Part shown: piece by piece, positions 1 through 12,473 of the stretch | Position numbering within the stretch: the stretch's first letter is position 1 | Layout: each line of letters opens with the position of its first letter | NCBI RefSeq assembly: GCF_901933205.1 | Contig: NC_044572.1 | Location: 60,918,965 to 60,982,964 of the forward strand | Reading direction: 5' to 3' | From: Camarhynchus parvulus | Lineage: Eukaryota > Chordata > Aves > Passeriformes > Thraupidae | Length of the DNA: 64,000 bases | Position numbers and translations under genes: made by a program | The notes under the pieces: generated by a model | What the model saw: only the letters and a program-made list of their open reading frames with translations | What the model was told of the DNA's origin: nothing | Database searches by the model: none

Positions 1-920
1 TAATAATTCCAGCCTTATACCGTGGCAGATCTGCAGATTCCAGCAGTTCCACTGAAAGCCTCAGCATCAATATATTGCCAGCAAAGTTCTCTTGTCTTTG
101 TTTTCTTGCTCACATGATTTAAAATCATTCCAATACGCTGGGCTGCCTTCAGTAACACGAACATGTATCTGTTTCTGTTCAAATACTCTTCTTTTCCTTC
201 ATGAGTACAGTGAATAATAACATGTGTCAAGGCAATCAGATTAATGTCTTTATTTCAGTTCTGTTCCCTCACTTACCAATCATTTCCCCCATTTCTCTTT
301 TACATACTGCTGATCAGAATTAAAAAACAATTTTATTTTACCACAGGAACTTTATTTAATTTAGAGTTTATAAAGCATCCCACCCCTATCCTTGAGCATG
401 CTAAAAACCAATAGCAATATTCAGTTTTTCTTGCAAACAAGTCTGGAAAACCATTTTACCTCCTTCTGTAGTATCTAATGAATTACCTCATTTAAAGTCA
501 TATTAAAGTTAGTGAATCAGGGAAAATGTAACTACAATTTTGATACACTTTGGGAGAAAAATGAAGCAGTTTTCCAAGTATTTTCACAGTTTCCCTCCCC
601 AGTATAACTGAAAGCACAGAGGCTTCAGAAAAACAGACACTCACAAAACCATGAGATTGGATCTTTCTTTTCTGAAACAGCACTTTCTAACATGTTTTGT
701 GTTATGGAATTCTCTGACTTCAGTAACATCCATTTTCTGATCAGTAAAAAAGCTGTGTCTTTCTTTTCCCTTATTTACATCTGTGATGTCAAAACTACAA
801 AGGCCTGGGGTAGTTCCAAACTCAGAACTTTTATAAATTAGAAGGAAGCAGGTAGCACCCTACCCAAAGACACCCCCTGCACTAACTTTAATCTCCACAG
901 AATTACTTGGCAAAACACCA

Positions 921-934
921 GAGAGAGAGAGAGA
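921..934 (+). repeat. (GA)7 microsatellite
   Basis: Short dinucleotide run in the downstream intron. Confidence 0.9.
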
Positions 935-2171
935 CAGCAACTACTCCGACCAAGGTACATTTAAAAGCTTTGTTTGGAGATTCAATCCATAAAGTATTAA
1001 ATCCTTGTACCTATAACCACAATAGAGATATGAGACAAGCCACTGGAACCACCATGTTATCAAAGTTTGCAGATTGCTTTTTGGTCTGCAAAACAGCTTT
1101 TAAAAAAGTGATCAGAAACCACTGAACCATTCTCTTTGACCTCTGTTATTCAATGCATCACCCTCTCAGAAATGATCCTGAAAAAAACATTGTGTCCCAG
1201 CCAGATTTCTTGGTAAAATCATACCTGGTGTTCTTTCTGCGCTTGTATCCATGCCCTGTAAACTGTGAAAGAGCAGATGTGACAATACAGACCTGACAAC
1301 TTCTCTGCTTCCTATCACTACCTCACCTCTACTGACATTATTCCTGTCTTTCGGATTCCATCTATAATAAAGCATAGAAGATAATTTGGGGTCTTTTTGA
1401 CCTAACCTACCTGAATTACTATGTTAAAATAGACTCTCTGTTCTACTTCAGCTACTGACCCACACATATATTCATCTTGCTTTAAGGAATAACTTTGTAA
1501 TAATTTCTGATCCATGCATACAAAATATCATTTAGTGTATGGTGTTATTCAGCAGTTCACCTCAATGTTACAAGATAGTGGACTTTTTTCCCAGCTCCAA
1601 TTAACAACAGAACTGTAGATTCATAAGTCATATTTTGTATACTTTTTTTTTACACACAATGATTCTTTAAAAAAAGCATACAGCATGGCTCTATGACTCC
1701 ATGCAATGTGTTTATTGTCTAAAAGAGCAAAATATATAAAACTTCACACAGCTTTACTGATCATTAATACTATAAAATTATTGCAAACATTAAAGGAATA
1801 CTGTCTTCAGGATTATAGCAACACAAATTATTATGGTTTAGTCTATTTTACATTTTATGTAGAGATTCTGATTTATGGAAAATTACAGACATTTTCAAAA
1901 AACAGCTAGGATCTTCATAAGAACATCTGTCAACCTATCTGAAAATAATTTGCTGAAGGTAACATTTTCAATTAAATCGTGTGCATTGCAATTTCCTCCT
2001 TCTTACCTCCCATATATTAGCTATGTAATACAGACACTTCAAACCCATATATTTCACAAATGTTGCTGAATTTTATTCCTTCTAGTAAATTTGAGACATT
2101 TTAATTTATCTTCTGATTAAAGCTTGTTATTCCTGTCACTTTTTATTAGAGAGACAGGCAATCACCAATCA

Positions 2172-2936
2172 TATGAAATTTAACAAGGGCTGAATTCTGC
2201 ACCTGGGATGGGGCACACCTGGATGTATGGACTGAAGAATGAGAGGCTGCAGAGCAGCACCACAGAAAGGGATGAAGGGGTCCTGGTTGATGTCAAGGTG
2301 AATCTGAGCCAGCAGTGCCCTGGCAGCCAGCGGGGCCGCCTGTGTCCTGGGGGGCATCAGGCACAGCATGGCCAGTGGGGCAAGGGAGGGGATTGTCCTG
2401 CTCTGCTCTGAGCTGGGGCAGCATCACCTCAAGTGCTGGGGGCAGTTCTGGGTGCCAAAATATAAAAAAAGACATTAAACTGTTAGAAAGTGTCCAAAGG
2501 AGGATGGTGAAGGGCCTTGAGGGGAAGAGTGTGAGGAGCAACTGAGGGCACGTGGTCTATTCAGCCTGGAGAAGAGGAGACTGAGGGGAGCCCTCATTGC
2601 AGTTACAGGCTCCTTGTGAGGGAAAGAGAAGGGGCAGGCAGTGATCTCCCTCTCTGGTGACCAGTGACAGGACTTGAGGAAATGACACCGAGTCAGAGCA
2701 GGTTTAGGTTGGATATCAGGAAAAGATTCTTCACCCAGAGGGTGGTTGGGCACTGGAACAGGCTCCCCAGGGAAGTGGTCACAGCACCAAGCCTGACTGA
2801 GTCCAAGACACATTTGGACAATGCTCTCAGGCACTGGGTGTGATCCTTGTGATGTCCTGCACAAGGCCAGAAGTTTAACTCAATAACCTTCCAACTCAGG
2901 ATATTCTACAATTCTATGATTCTATAAATTATGCAA
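2172..2936 (+). mobile_element. CR1 LINE, 5'-truncated 3' end
   Basis: This is a plus-strand fragment of a CR1 non-LTR retrotransposon, truncated at the 5' side. It runs colinear with the end of avian CR1 pol: a 'GGTCCTGGTTGATG' segment near 2279, 'GTGTCCAAAGGAGGA' near 2490 (remnant of the VQRR motif), 'CAGCCTGGAGAAGAGGAGAC' near 2562 (SLEKRR) and 'GGTTGGGCACTGGAACAGGC' near 2744. It ends in a 3' UTR with CCTTCCAACTCAGGATATTC and a terminal ATTCTATGATTCTAT-type tail at about 2909-2930. Reading frames are broken, so it is a dead copy. The 5' boundary is approximate. Wording resembles CR1-J/X-like avian subfamilies, but the subfamily needs a library search. CR1 makes no clear target-site duplication and none is seen. 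Confidence 0.93.
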
Positions 2937-5900
2937 AATTTTATTCTGAAGACTTTTACAAAACAAGTATTAATTTCAGAAAAAGCCTTCAGCACTTGTT
3001 CATTTTGAGGGTCCACAAATTTGGTATAGTTTGTAAAATGCTCTGTTGGACTTCTGATAGATTTTTATATCTGAAATGCATGTAGAAATTTTGCAGTCTA
3101 TATGAGGTGGGTATTTCCTAAGGATGTCACTATAACTGATTAGGAAGACTTCTTAGGCCAAAACAATTTGTAGACCAAAATATCTAGCTGAATCTTGGCC
3201 TGGAGTATCAGCCATATTTCAAATCAGATTGACACTAAATCAGAAATGAAGTGATTGGTCATGAGGGATAGACTGGTTTTGAATATGTATAGTTATTGCA
3301 GCCAGTTCCACAATAATATAAACCAGAACGAACTGCAAACTACAGCTTAGTAAGGAAATGTAATTATAAAATATCTGGTAGCTGTATCTACAGATATGTT
3401 AAGCCCAGGACAGACCTGTCTGCAGGGCACTCTTTTCCTTTTGATGAGCTGGTGAGGTTATCTGTGGGCTGTCCCCGACACCAGCAGCCTTGAAAGCACC
3501 AAGTTTTCCAGCCTTCCAAGAAGAATAGAAAGATAAGTGCTGAAGAGGGTACAGTGTGGTACAAACTGTGAGGAGCAGTGCTCAAGTGCTTGCTGTGTGA
3601 GAGAGACCACCTACAACACACGAATTCACTAGACAAAAAGTGCTCTCACTTTTTTATCTTCATCTATTATTCAGTCCTCCACTCTACTTCCAGGTTTTCA
3701 GGAATTCCAGGTTCCAAGAGTTTTAGCCCAATGACCAAAGGTGCAGGTACAGCAATGAAAACAGTGGAAGATAAAAGTTCCTGAGCACTCACTGACCCGA
3801 TTGACTGTGATGGCTTTGAGGGAGTGCACTTGGATTATCAAAGACAAGATGAAGTTCAAGAAAGGGTCACCAAGAACCCACCTCAGGATATTTCAGTGTC
3901 CTTTCATTCCAATGCACTTTGTATGGGTCATCATAAATGTTACATTATTTGCAAATGGTGGACAAGCTTAGCTGCCTCCATGATACAAATTAATTTGCTG
4001 TCTGTGTTAAGTTACAAAAAATTACACCTAAACCACATTCTCATTTGAAGAAGTCTGGAATTTGGAAAATTTTCTGTTCTGATGCCTATATCCAGTTTCA
4101 GCCTGGATTATAAAGTGAATTAAAATTCCAAATTGAAAAATAGCATTTTGTTTCAGTTTTACATAAGCTACCTAAATGTAATTCAAGCAAAAATTATAAA
4201 AATTACAAAAAGGCACAGTTAAGACTCCTTCCATGGTTCTTCTACTTTATTATGAGCCAATGAACAGGACAGAAGAATAAAGAGTAGATTGGAGATAAAA
4301 CTGTTTTCTCTAATAAAATTAAAGGCTATTCTACCTTATCTCTGAGAGTATCTTCCTTTCCTTCTATTCAGCTCAGGAGTATGTGGTGTTCAAAACTTCT
4401 GATGCTATTTCAGCTTCCATGCAACTAAAAATCTCACAATTCCATCAAGGTTTTCAGACAGACTCACAGGGGAAGGAGGATGGGTAATGAATGCTCATGG
4501 CCACTACAAATCTTGGAGGACTGCACTTTCCAAAACTATTTTTTTATACAACATATGTTCTGCACATGGCTGCAAGCACCAGTCCACAAAGTTACATGAT
4601 GTTAACAGCAGTTTCATTATTCTTGCAAATTCTGTAACTATTTCTGGCCTGACAATGAAATTTAGGAAGAACTCCCCCTCTTCCTCCTTATGTATATTCT
4701 CCATATTTTATTTTCCAATTATTTTTCTTAACAACACGGCCTAGACTGAACTCATAGCTGTGCTTTACTTTAAGATGCTCTAATTTTCAACTTTGATTTG
4801 TATAAAGTTTGTGAGGAAGCTGCCGGTAATTTTCATTCCAACCAGTTTCTGCTTAAAAAAAAAAAAATTTAAAAAAAGTAGAACACCAACTAAGCTGGTT
4901 TCCTAAGTGCATTTCCAATCCTGCTTTGAATTTTGACTTGTTTTCTCAAGCAACACAGTTATGTTCCTTGAAAGCACAAGACTTCTATTTTACACCAGTG
5001 TAAGATTTAAGAGCCACAGCTCCAAGCTAGAGTAAAAATACTTTTGTCCTTTCTCAGGGGTCTGACTCTGCACTGTCCAGCTGTTACTGTGCAATTTAAC
5101 TCATTCCCCAGATTCAGCTATGAAGTGAATTTTCAGCAGCTCCATAGGCAGACCATTTATAGCTCTCAAAAAGGGTTCAACCTATTTTAAAACCTACCAG
5201 CTCAACTGTCTCCCACAACAACAAAACCAGATTTTCATTTCAGCGCCTGGTCAAATCACTGAAGGTGGTTTGAGCTTGAGCTGATTCTAGCTGTAAAATA
5301 AAATGGCTTTAAACACTTATAAAATTCTGCTTAGTAGTTTTGTCTAACTACAAAACCCCTATTCACAGGTAATTATGCTCCTTTGAAATCATGGCAAAAA
5401 TCTGAAGTTCTGGCTACATGCTGGGGTAGATTTAAAGATACAGCATAAAAGCAGTCAAAAGTTTTGGCCATCTTCTAAACAGAGGAAAGGAAGAACCAGG
5501 CTTTCATAGGTCAACCAGTTTATAGAATAGCTGGGAAAAAACATGGAGGAAATAATCCAAAACTATTTCTAAGCATCTAGAAGGTAACAAAAGGAACCAA
5601 CATTGATATGGCAGTAACCAACAGACACACAAATCAAAATAAAACCCATCAAAGAATAACTGGGTTTGCAGATGAGAGAACTCATAGCTATCAATGGTTT
5701 GTAGGGCTTTATGCAGTACCTCACATGTCATTCTCATAAAAATCATAAGGGAACATGGATGTAAATAAAACTACTAGAAAGCAACTTGATGGAAAATGTT
5801 AGCTTGGAATACTACAGCAGTTCAGTGAAAAATATGAAGAATTATATATTGTCTTTTTCTTCATGATCTACATTCCCCTCCAGCCTTCACATTTTTAACT

Positions 5901-8900
5901 CCCTGGTCCCAAAGTTGTCATGAAAATATTCACTCAGGCTTTTATTCTAGCAGAATAGCAAACAGCAAATAAAAGTGCACTGCTGAAAAACGAATTGTAG
6001 TACAGAGGTTCAGCAGACAAACTCAGACATTAATCAGTCTTGGCTTCTCTTACACATGAAGAACATTCTGCATTTTACACCATGCATTATTGCATCTGCT
6101 GGGGAGGGGAGATGTGTGTCAGGGGCCAAGAACCTTTGATACACCAGGAGCAGTTATCACAGCTGCATCCAATTCCTGGGGCATGTAATGCCAGTTAGTC
6201 ACAGCACTTAACAGGGGAGCGCATAGTGATGATACACGGGAGTAACAGTACTGCTGAATAAGTGGCATTGTTTCTTTTTTTACTTACTTTTCTTTTCTCC
6301 CACCTTATGATCTCCACAGCATTCCTCTTTAATTTTAGAAGAATATCCCTACATAATCCCATTGCATGATCTTTGGATTGGCCACCATTACTCTGATTCT
6401 ATGTCTGTGAGGATTAGAAATGAGATGGTACCTTCCTTTCTGGGCATTTAAATCACATTAACTAATCAAGTCCATCCGAAGCTGCACTCTCTCAACCTTC
6501 AAGCGCTTAACAGTGCCATAGCTTCTGTCATGTATCACATGAAACCTTATCAAGTTATTTCTAAATCCATACAGGACAGCACAGGAATTCTTTCCTTGCT
6601 TTGCCTCCAACCCTAGCCTCCTCAAGCACCTTGTGCCCCATCACTACCCACTAGAGTCTGAAACATATGCTCAAAGGCAAGAGCGGTTCTCAATTGTCAT
6701 CCTTCCTCACTGTCTGCTTAGCAGGTACCCTATCAGCCTTTTCTTTGACAGGACACCTACAAGGTCCATTTGTGCTCCTTTCCTTTAGAGCTCTGAACAT
6801 GGCTAAAGGTGCCCCTTTCACAAGCAATGTTATTCCATTTGCTGTCCAGATACCTGAAGTTAAAAAATGCTGGAGCAGAGGACAACTAATATTGCCTGAT
6901 GCAGGAGTGATTGGTTATTTTTCAGTGAGGCTGGGACAGTTTGGCAACATTTGGAAAATCATGCCTTTTGAATAGGTAAGAGCACATGAGTTTCTACAGA
7001 AGATTCAGCTGTTTGTGTGCAGAGATTCAGAACTACAAAACCTATATCCATCCATCCAGCAAAGGAGGTAAACATCACACTATATCTACTGGCACTTAAG
7101 AATGCCTGTTTCCAGTGCCTTGCAGAATTCTAATCAAAGAGAGATATGGTGGATCTGCAGCCACCCAATTATGAAAGGGTGTTATGAAACTTCTTGGAGA
7201 TGTCCTAGAGGGAAGTAAAAGTAAAGCAGTCTAAGAAACATAAGTAGCCATTATAGAATAAAGGCCACAAAATTTCTGCTCCCACAGAGATGATCAAATA
7301 CAACTTGTCTGGCAGACAGCAGTGAGGTGTATATTGTATTATGCTATCCTTATAGAAAAAAATCTCTTAGTGCATTATGTGTATGAGAACAGATCTAAGT
7401 GATGGTTTGATTTAAATGCAGAGGGATACAAGGTCTGATCACTGATATTTATTTCTCCTAATAATGGTGAGTGTACTAACAGTGTGTTAGTTTTCTAACT
7501 CTTCAGGGTGACCGAGCAGCTGCAGCATGATGCCACATGGTATGGAATACTCCTTTGGCCAGCCTGGGGCAACTGTCCCAGCTGTGCAGCCTCCCAGCTT
7601 CTTGTAATCCTCCAGCCCTCTTGCTGGCAGGGCATGAGGAGCTGAGAAGTCCTTGACTTGCTATAAACACAATTTAACAACAACCAGAAATATCATGTAG
7701 TGGTATCAACATGATTCTCATATTAAATCCAAAACACAGCACCATACCAGATGCTAGGAAGAAAATTAACTCTATTCCAGCCAAAACCAGCACAGTTAGG
7801 AAGTTTGTAAATTAGTTATTCACCTCAGTATAGTAAGCACAGTGCTTAATACAACTAATATAGAGAGAAAAATTTAATAAGACACTTCAGAGGAATTAAA
7901 GGAAATGTTCAATAGTTGACTGGCAAAATTTTCTAGCTCGAAGCAATGTAATTATCTTGTGATATAAAGAGAAAAGGAAAGAGAAAGTGAATATATAATT
8001 GAAATTGAATTTCTTACACTATTGAAAATATATACAGAAAAACTAGAATCCACACTGCAGTTGATAGCAGTGTAATCATGAAGCTGCAGTCACAGTACTG
8101 CTCTCAAAACAGCTACCATCTCCTATTCTCAGTAGAGATGAACCTAATTGTACCTTGCTAAGATACTTATTTTCAAAATGGATATTTCTTCATGTATTTT
8201 CCAAGTCACAGAAGTCAAGTCGATCCTGAGATGATAATCTCTCCTAATGTTTCAGAAACTGTGATGGACCAAATCACAAAGACAGAGAAAAGTCCCCACA
8301 TGAGTAATAGCTTGAAAAAATAAAGACCAGAGAAGTTATCAAAAATGTAAGGCATTATATGCTTTTGATTTTCAAGAAAAAAAGTAACTTTCACCTTTAG
8401 AATTATTCTGATCCTTTGCAATGCAGCTAAATATGAGTTCCCTACCAGACACATCTGAGTCATGTTCTCTTACATTGCTTATTACTAGTTTAACTAGAAT
8501 TTGTAATTTGAGTTATGCAGTTATCAGCATTATCACTTTTACAAGCAAACACAGCAAGGAAATTGAGAAATTCAGATCAGATACATAATAAAAATAATAG
8601 CAGCAGTAACAATACACATTATAGCATTTCATTGTTAACACATTTCAGAGTGAGAATTTTCAACCCACTGGACATAAGGAGCATCCAGACTCATCTCTGA
8701 AACAGTGCATTTAGCAGAAGGTGGATAAAATGGGGGCAAAGGAAAGAAAAAAATTTGGGTACCATTTAAGTTCTGGACAACATCTTAGCTCATTTTCCAT
8801 GCACATGACTCAGCATTACCACAATTGATTCTTAAAAAAAAAAATCATGCCTAGGTTTGTTTTGACTTTTCTCTAAACTGGAAAGAGTGTTTGTGGTAAG

Positions 8901-11288
8901 CATAATCTAATTGATGGTTATTAAATGACGAGACCATTCAGACAGACGTCTGATTCTCCATGGACATTTTTTCTCCAGGAGAAATAAGAAAGGCCTGCAG
9001 CCTTAGCTGTCTTTTCTGAATTTATGGTGGCAGAAATGTCCATCTGGATTAGTGTCATCTGCCCTTTTAGCAAAATATTGGTGCCTGTAAGGCTTTCAGT
9101 GATAAATTATCTATGTGAAGGGATGATTCCATGTTGACCTACTGATTGTTTTTTCTATTCAGATAATCTCAAATGAGGATTTTCTCCCAAAAGGCAATTA
9201 CATTTAAGATTATCATCAAAACCATCCACTAAAAATATAAAAGTATTAAATATTACTATGCTTCATACTCTACAGATTGTCTCTAGAAGTGGTGAAGTCT
9301 TCCAAAAAAAGCTAATCTAAAAGGAACTGACACGACAAATATGTTATTATTGCAGCTGTGATACTTGGGCAGAATCACCAAAGCCATCTTGAGTCAGAGT
9401 TGCTGAAGAGGAACCCACTAAAGTGGAGCAGTTTGCAACTAGCAATGGATTTGTCCATCGCAGAAGTATATAAAAACTGAAATAACATAGCAAATATATT
9501 CACCCTTCAGAAAAACATAACAAAAATGAAAAGAAGAATAAGAGTTGTCAAATAACTTGCTCATTGATTCAACATATGTTTTTAAACAGTATAACAAAAT
9601 TCTTTTCCCATAAAGAAATGCTACCAACAGATCCACTGCAGTGGATACTGTCATGAGCACCTTGTGGAAGCACCAAGCTCCCAAGTGCAGCCTGGTGATC
9701 CAGTGCACACTGAGGCACTTGCACAGACCAGCTGTATGGCAGTGCATGTGCTATTTCTTACCCAATGCAAATGCAATAAAATGCCTTCATTAACATGGAT
9801 AATATTTCATTAAAAGATGAGTGCATGAAGTGGATGGTTGTGTGCTACTTCCTTTTCCTAGCAGAGAAACATAAGTTACTCTAAGCAAGGAATAACAAAT
9901 AAAATGCCTGTCCATTTCTGGTAATGCAGGAAAGACCATCAGCTGCTGTCTAGAAGTAATGTGAATATAAAACATAGGAGATTAGCACAAGCTCTTCCTG
10001 CTCTGTTTGACTAGTTGCTCTCCATTTCTACTAAGAGATAAAAGAACAAAGGATCTCATAACACAGGATTTTTGAGGGACTACAGGGAAAAAAAAAGAAA
10101 GAAGAGAAACAAAATCTATTAATTACAGATTTTCATCAGCCCTGGATTAGAGGCCCCATCTTCTTTGAAGGTTCTATTTCACTGAAAGCAATAAGTACTA
10201 GTGCTACAAATAAGAAGAAAGAATGTAAAACTGGGTTAAATTGACAATTACCATTTTCCAAGTAATACTTCTAACTACAGAACAGCTAATGTTCTTTTAA
10301 TAATTTATCTCCTCACAGATTGTCTTCCCATAAGTACGCAGTTAAACAGAAGTGAGTAAATTAACTTAAGCTCTCTGAATCTCCTGTGAAAATGGCGTGC
10401 TTAAGAACTTGTGCCCAGAAATACAAACCTGAAACACAAACCAATGTTTTGATTTTTAAACTTCCTACCTTCCAAAAACTACATTTCTCAACCTTTTTTC
10501 ATGTATCAAAATATCTAAAAAGCATTCAAGACTAAGACAAATAATGCAACCATGTGAGTTGGTTACACTAAGGAGACTGCTTCAACAGCAGGCATTTATA
10601 TTTGAAAACTTAGAATTTCCCATTATGAGATAGTCTGTAATAAATGAATAAATTGCCCAAGCTGCACTACACTAAACAGCAAACTGAAGAAGCCAGACAT
10701 AATCTTATTTTATGTCTCCAGCAGCTGACACATCCCATGGAATTCATGGTACATACTGAGAGTAAACAAAGATACTTTTTTTAGCTTTCAGACACATAAG
10801 CAAAGGAATACAAGTTCCAATATATTGTTTTGACTTTGTGTTGGTGTACCAGGATACATAAATTGAAAGAAATAGGTTTTTCATTTAAATTGATTTACAT
10901 TGCTGGCTTTCATTCTTACACTGAAAGGAAATATAAATGTTATTTATGCCCACAAAAATGATACAGTAATGAGCTGAATTACTACAGGCATCAATCTTGT
11001 ATACTTTCCTGTTTTGAGATTCAGATTACAAAAATAACAAATTCAATTTTTTTGAAATAAATCAAACCATGCCTTCTGATACGATTGCTAACATTATTGC
11101 TTATAAATAGCTATTTATATCTAGCAAAATACAACCAATAGCCATGTATCTTCTTTATAAAAACAGTTTGGAACTTAAGATGAGACTATTGGAAGTTAGG
11201 GAGGGAGGTGGGGAGGAGGGAGGGAGGGAGGAAGGAGGAAGGAGGGAAGGAAGGAGGGAAGGAAGGAGGGAAAGGGAGGGAAGGAAGG

Positions 11289-11361
11289 AGGGAGGGAGGG
11301 AGGGAGGGAGGGAGGGAGGGAGGGGAGGAGGGAGGGAGGGAGGGAGGGAGGGAGGGAGGGA
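11289..11361 (+). repeat. GGGA-rich array, G-quadruplex-prone
   Basis: This part of the purine tract is nearly all GGGA units, with one GGGGAGGA interruption near 11331-11338. Many runs of three G separated by single A satisfy the usual G-quadruplex pattern on the plus strand, which is the template strand for CDKAL1. Confidence 0.85.
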
Positions 11362-11400
11362 GAGGGAGAGAAGAAAGGAGAAGAGAAGGAAGGAGAAGAA

Positions 11401-11816
11401 GGAAGGAAGGAAGGAAGGAAGGAAGGAAGGAAGGAAGGAAGGAAGGAAGGAAGGAAGGAAGGAAGGAAGGAAGGAAGGAAGGAAGGAAGGAAGGAAGGAA
11501 GGAAGGAAGGAAGGAAGGAAGGAAGGAAGGAAGGAAGGAAGGAAGGAAGGAAGGAAGGAAGGAAGGAAGGAAGGAAGGAAGGAAGGAAGGAAGGAAGGAA
11601 GGAAGGAAGGAAGGAAGGAAGGAAGGAAGGAAGGAAGGAAGGAAGGAAGGAAGGAAGGAAGGAAGGAAGGAAGGAAGGAAGGAAGGAAGGAAGGAAGGAA
11701 GGAAGGAAGGAAGGAAGGAAGGAAGGAAGGAAGGAAGGAAGGAAGGAAGGAAGGAAGGAAGGAAGGAAGGAAGGAAGGAAGGAAGGAAGGAAGGAAGGAA
11801 GGAAGGAAGGAAGGAA
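11401..11816 (+). repeat. (GGAA)104 perfect microsatellite
   Basis: There are 416 bp of GGAA with no interruption, which is 104 exact copies, followed by GGAG and a T-run. GGAA is the core ETS-factor recognition sequence, and long GGAA arrays can recruit ETS proteins in some settings. The absence of any substitution over 104 units suggests recent expansion, or an array length influenced by assembly. Confidence 0.98.
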
Positions 11817-12292
11817 GGAGTTTTATTAATGGCCTTTAACCTGCAGGCTGAAGGAAGTAAATGAGCAGTGCATAAGGACAGTCTCAAGAAAAGTGGCCTG
11901 TGAATTTAATATTTGACAAATAAATCAGAGACTATCACTGTTATTAATTCTTTGCATAATTATTCATGATAAGCTTGACAACGCTGGAGTCACAGAAGTC
12001 TTAAAATGGAAAAAAATTACTATGTGCAAACAATCAGCTACTACTCTTGGTAGTTATTCACCTCAAACTTGATAGAAAGCAGACAAGATCGTCAGTATAA
12101 CCACAGTATTACCCTTCCTCACAATCTGAACAGTCATTTATATATGAAAACACATTCAGTGGTCTAGCCTAGCATCATTTCCCTTACCAGACTGAAAAAA
12201 TCCCATCACTTGAATGTGGTACAGTTCTGCAGAAAATGTACATTTTTGTGTACATGCTTTATGTATCAAAGCCATCTGAAAATACATCTTAC

Positions 12293-12473
12293 CACTGCAG
12301 CTGGAACTTGAGGCATTTTTGCAGCTGGGGTTCCTGGACGTGGGTAGAATTGATTAATAAACAAGCTTGGAAACCTGTACAGTTCTACAAGTTTCATAGT
12401 TTCTTGAAAATCTTCATCTGTCTCTCCTGGAAATCCACAGATGATGTCTGTAGCAATTGTTATTCCAGGCACT
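12293..12473 (-). CDS. CDKAL1: CDKAL1 internal exon (end of radical-SAM core, third of three visible)
   Basis: This 181-bp exon supplies one base completing the split Lys codon, then 60 codons starting [20 protein letters not shown]. The TDiIvGFPGET motif and the later [15 protein letters not shown] are diagnostic of the methylthiotransferase radical-SAM barrel; the segment ends just before the TRAM (tRNA-binding) domain. Acceptor is TTCTTCCTTTACAG and donor is GTG|GTAAGA; exit phase is 0. It matches about human residues 353-412. Two positions depart from the mammalian sequence as I recall it: [10 protein letters not shown] has Leu where Glu is expected, and KMPQVPAAV has Pro and Ala where Glu and Gln are expected. 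If the intron were retained, eight residues would follow before a TGA at 12266-12268. A purine-only array on the opposite strand begins 473 nt downstream of the donor. Confidence 0.97.

Larger units (their letters stand above)
11210..11820 (+). repeat. 611-bp uninterrupted homopurine tract
   Basis: From 11210 to 11820 the plus strand contains only A and G. The low-coordinate third (11210-11400) mixes GGGA, GGAA and GAGA units; the rest is pure GGAA. Homopurine-homopyrimidine tracts of this size can in principle form intramolecular triplex (H-DNA). Transcription of CDKAL1 runs through it so that the pre-mRNA carries a C/U-only tract of the same length. Long open frames on both strands are an artefact of the repeat lacking stop codons. 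Confidence 0.98.
1..12292 (-). other. CDKAL1: CDKAL1 intron, partial (downstream side)
   Basis: This is sequence 3' of the last visible exon on the minus strand. The next exon should continue from ...PAAV into the linker before the TRAM domain; I did not find it here, so the intron is at least 12.3 kb. It contains the CR1 copy at 2172-2936 and the purine array at 11210-11820. The stretches 1-2171 and 2937-11209 are AT-rich unique sequence in which I see no gene or clear repeat beyond a (GA)7 run at 921-934. Confidence 0.8.

Noticed and set aside
2475..2864. 129-codon minus-strand open frame
   Set aside because: It lies antisense within the CR1 LINE and has no similarity to a known protein.
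6667..6975. 102-codon plus-strand open frame
   Set aside because: It has somewhat protein-like composition but no recognised family or splice signals, and lies antisense in the CDKAL1 intron; kept only as a chance frame.
11144..11887. Three overlapping open frames of 218-233 codons on both strands
   Set aside because: They are made almost wholly of repeated KEGR/GRKE or LPSF units dictated by the GGAA array, which cannot produce a stop codon; there is no promoter, splice or family evidence.
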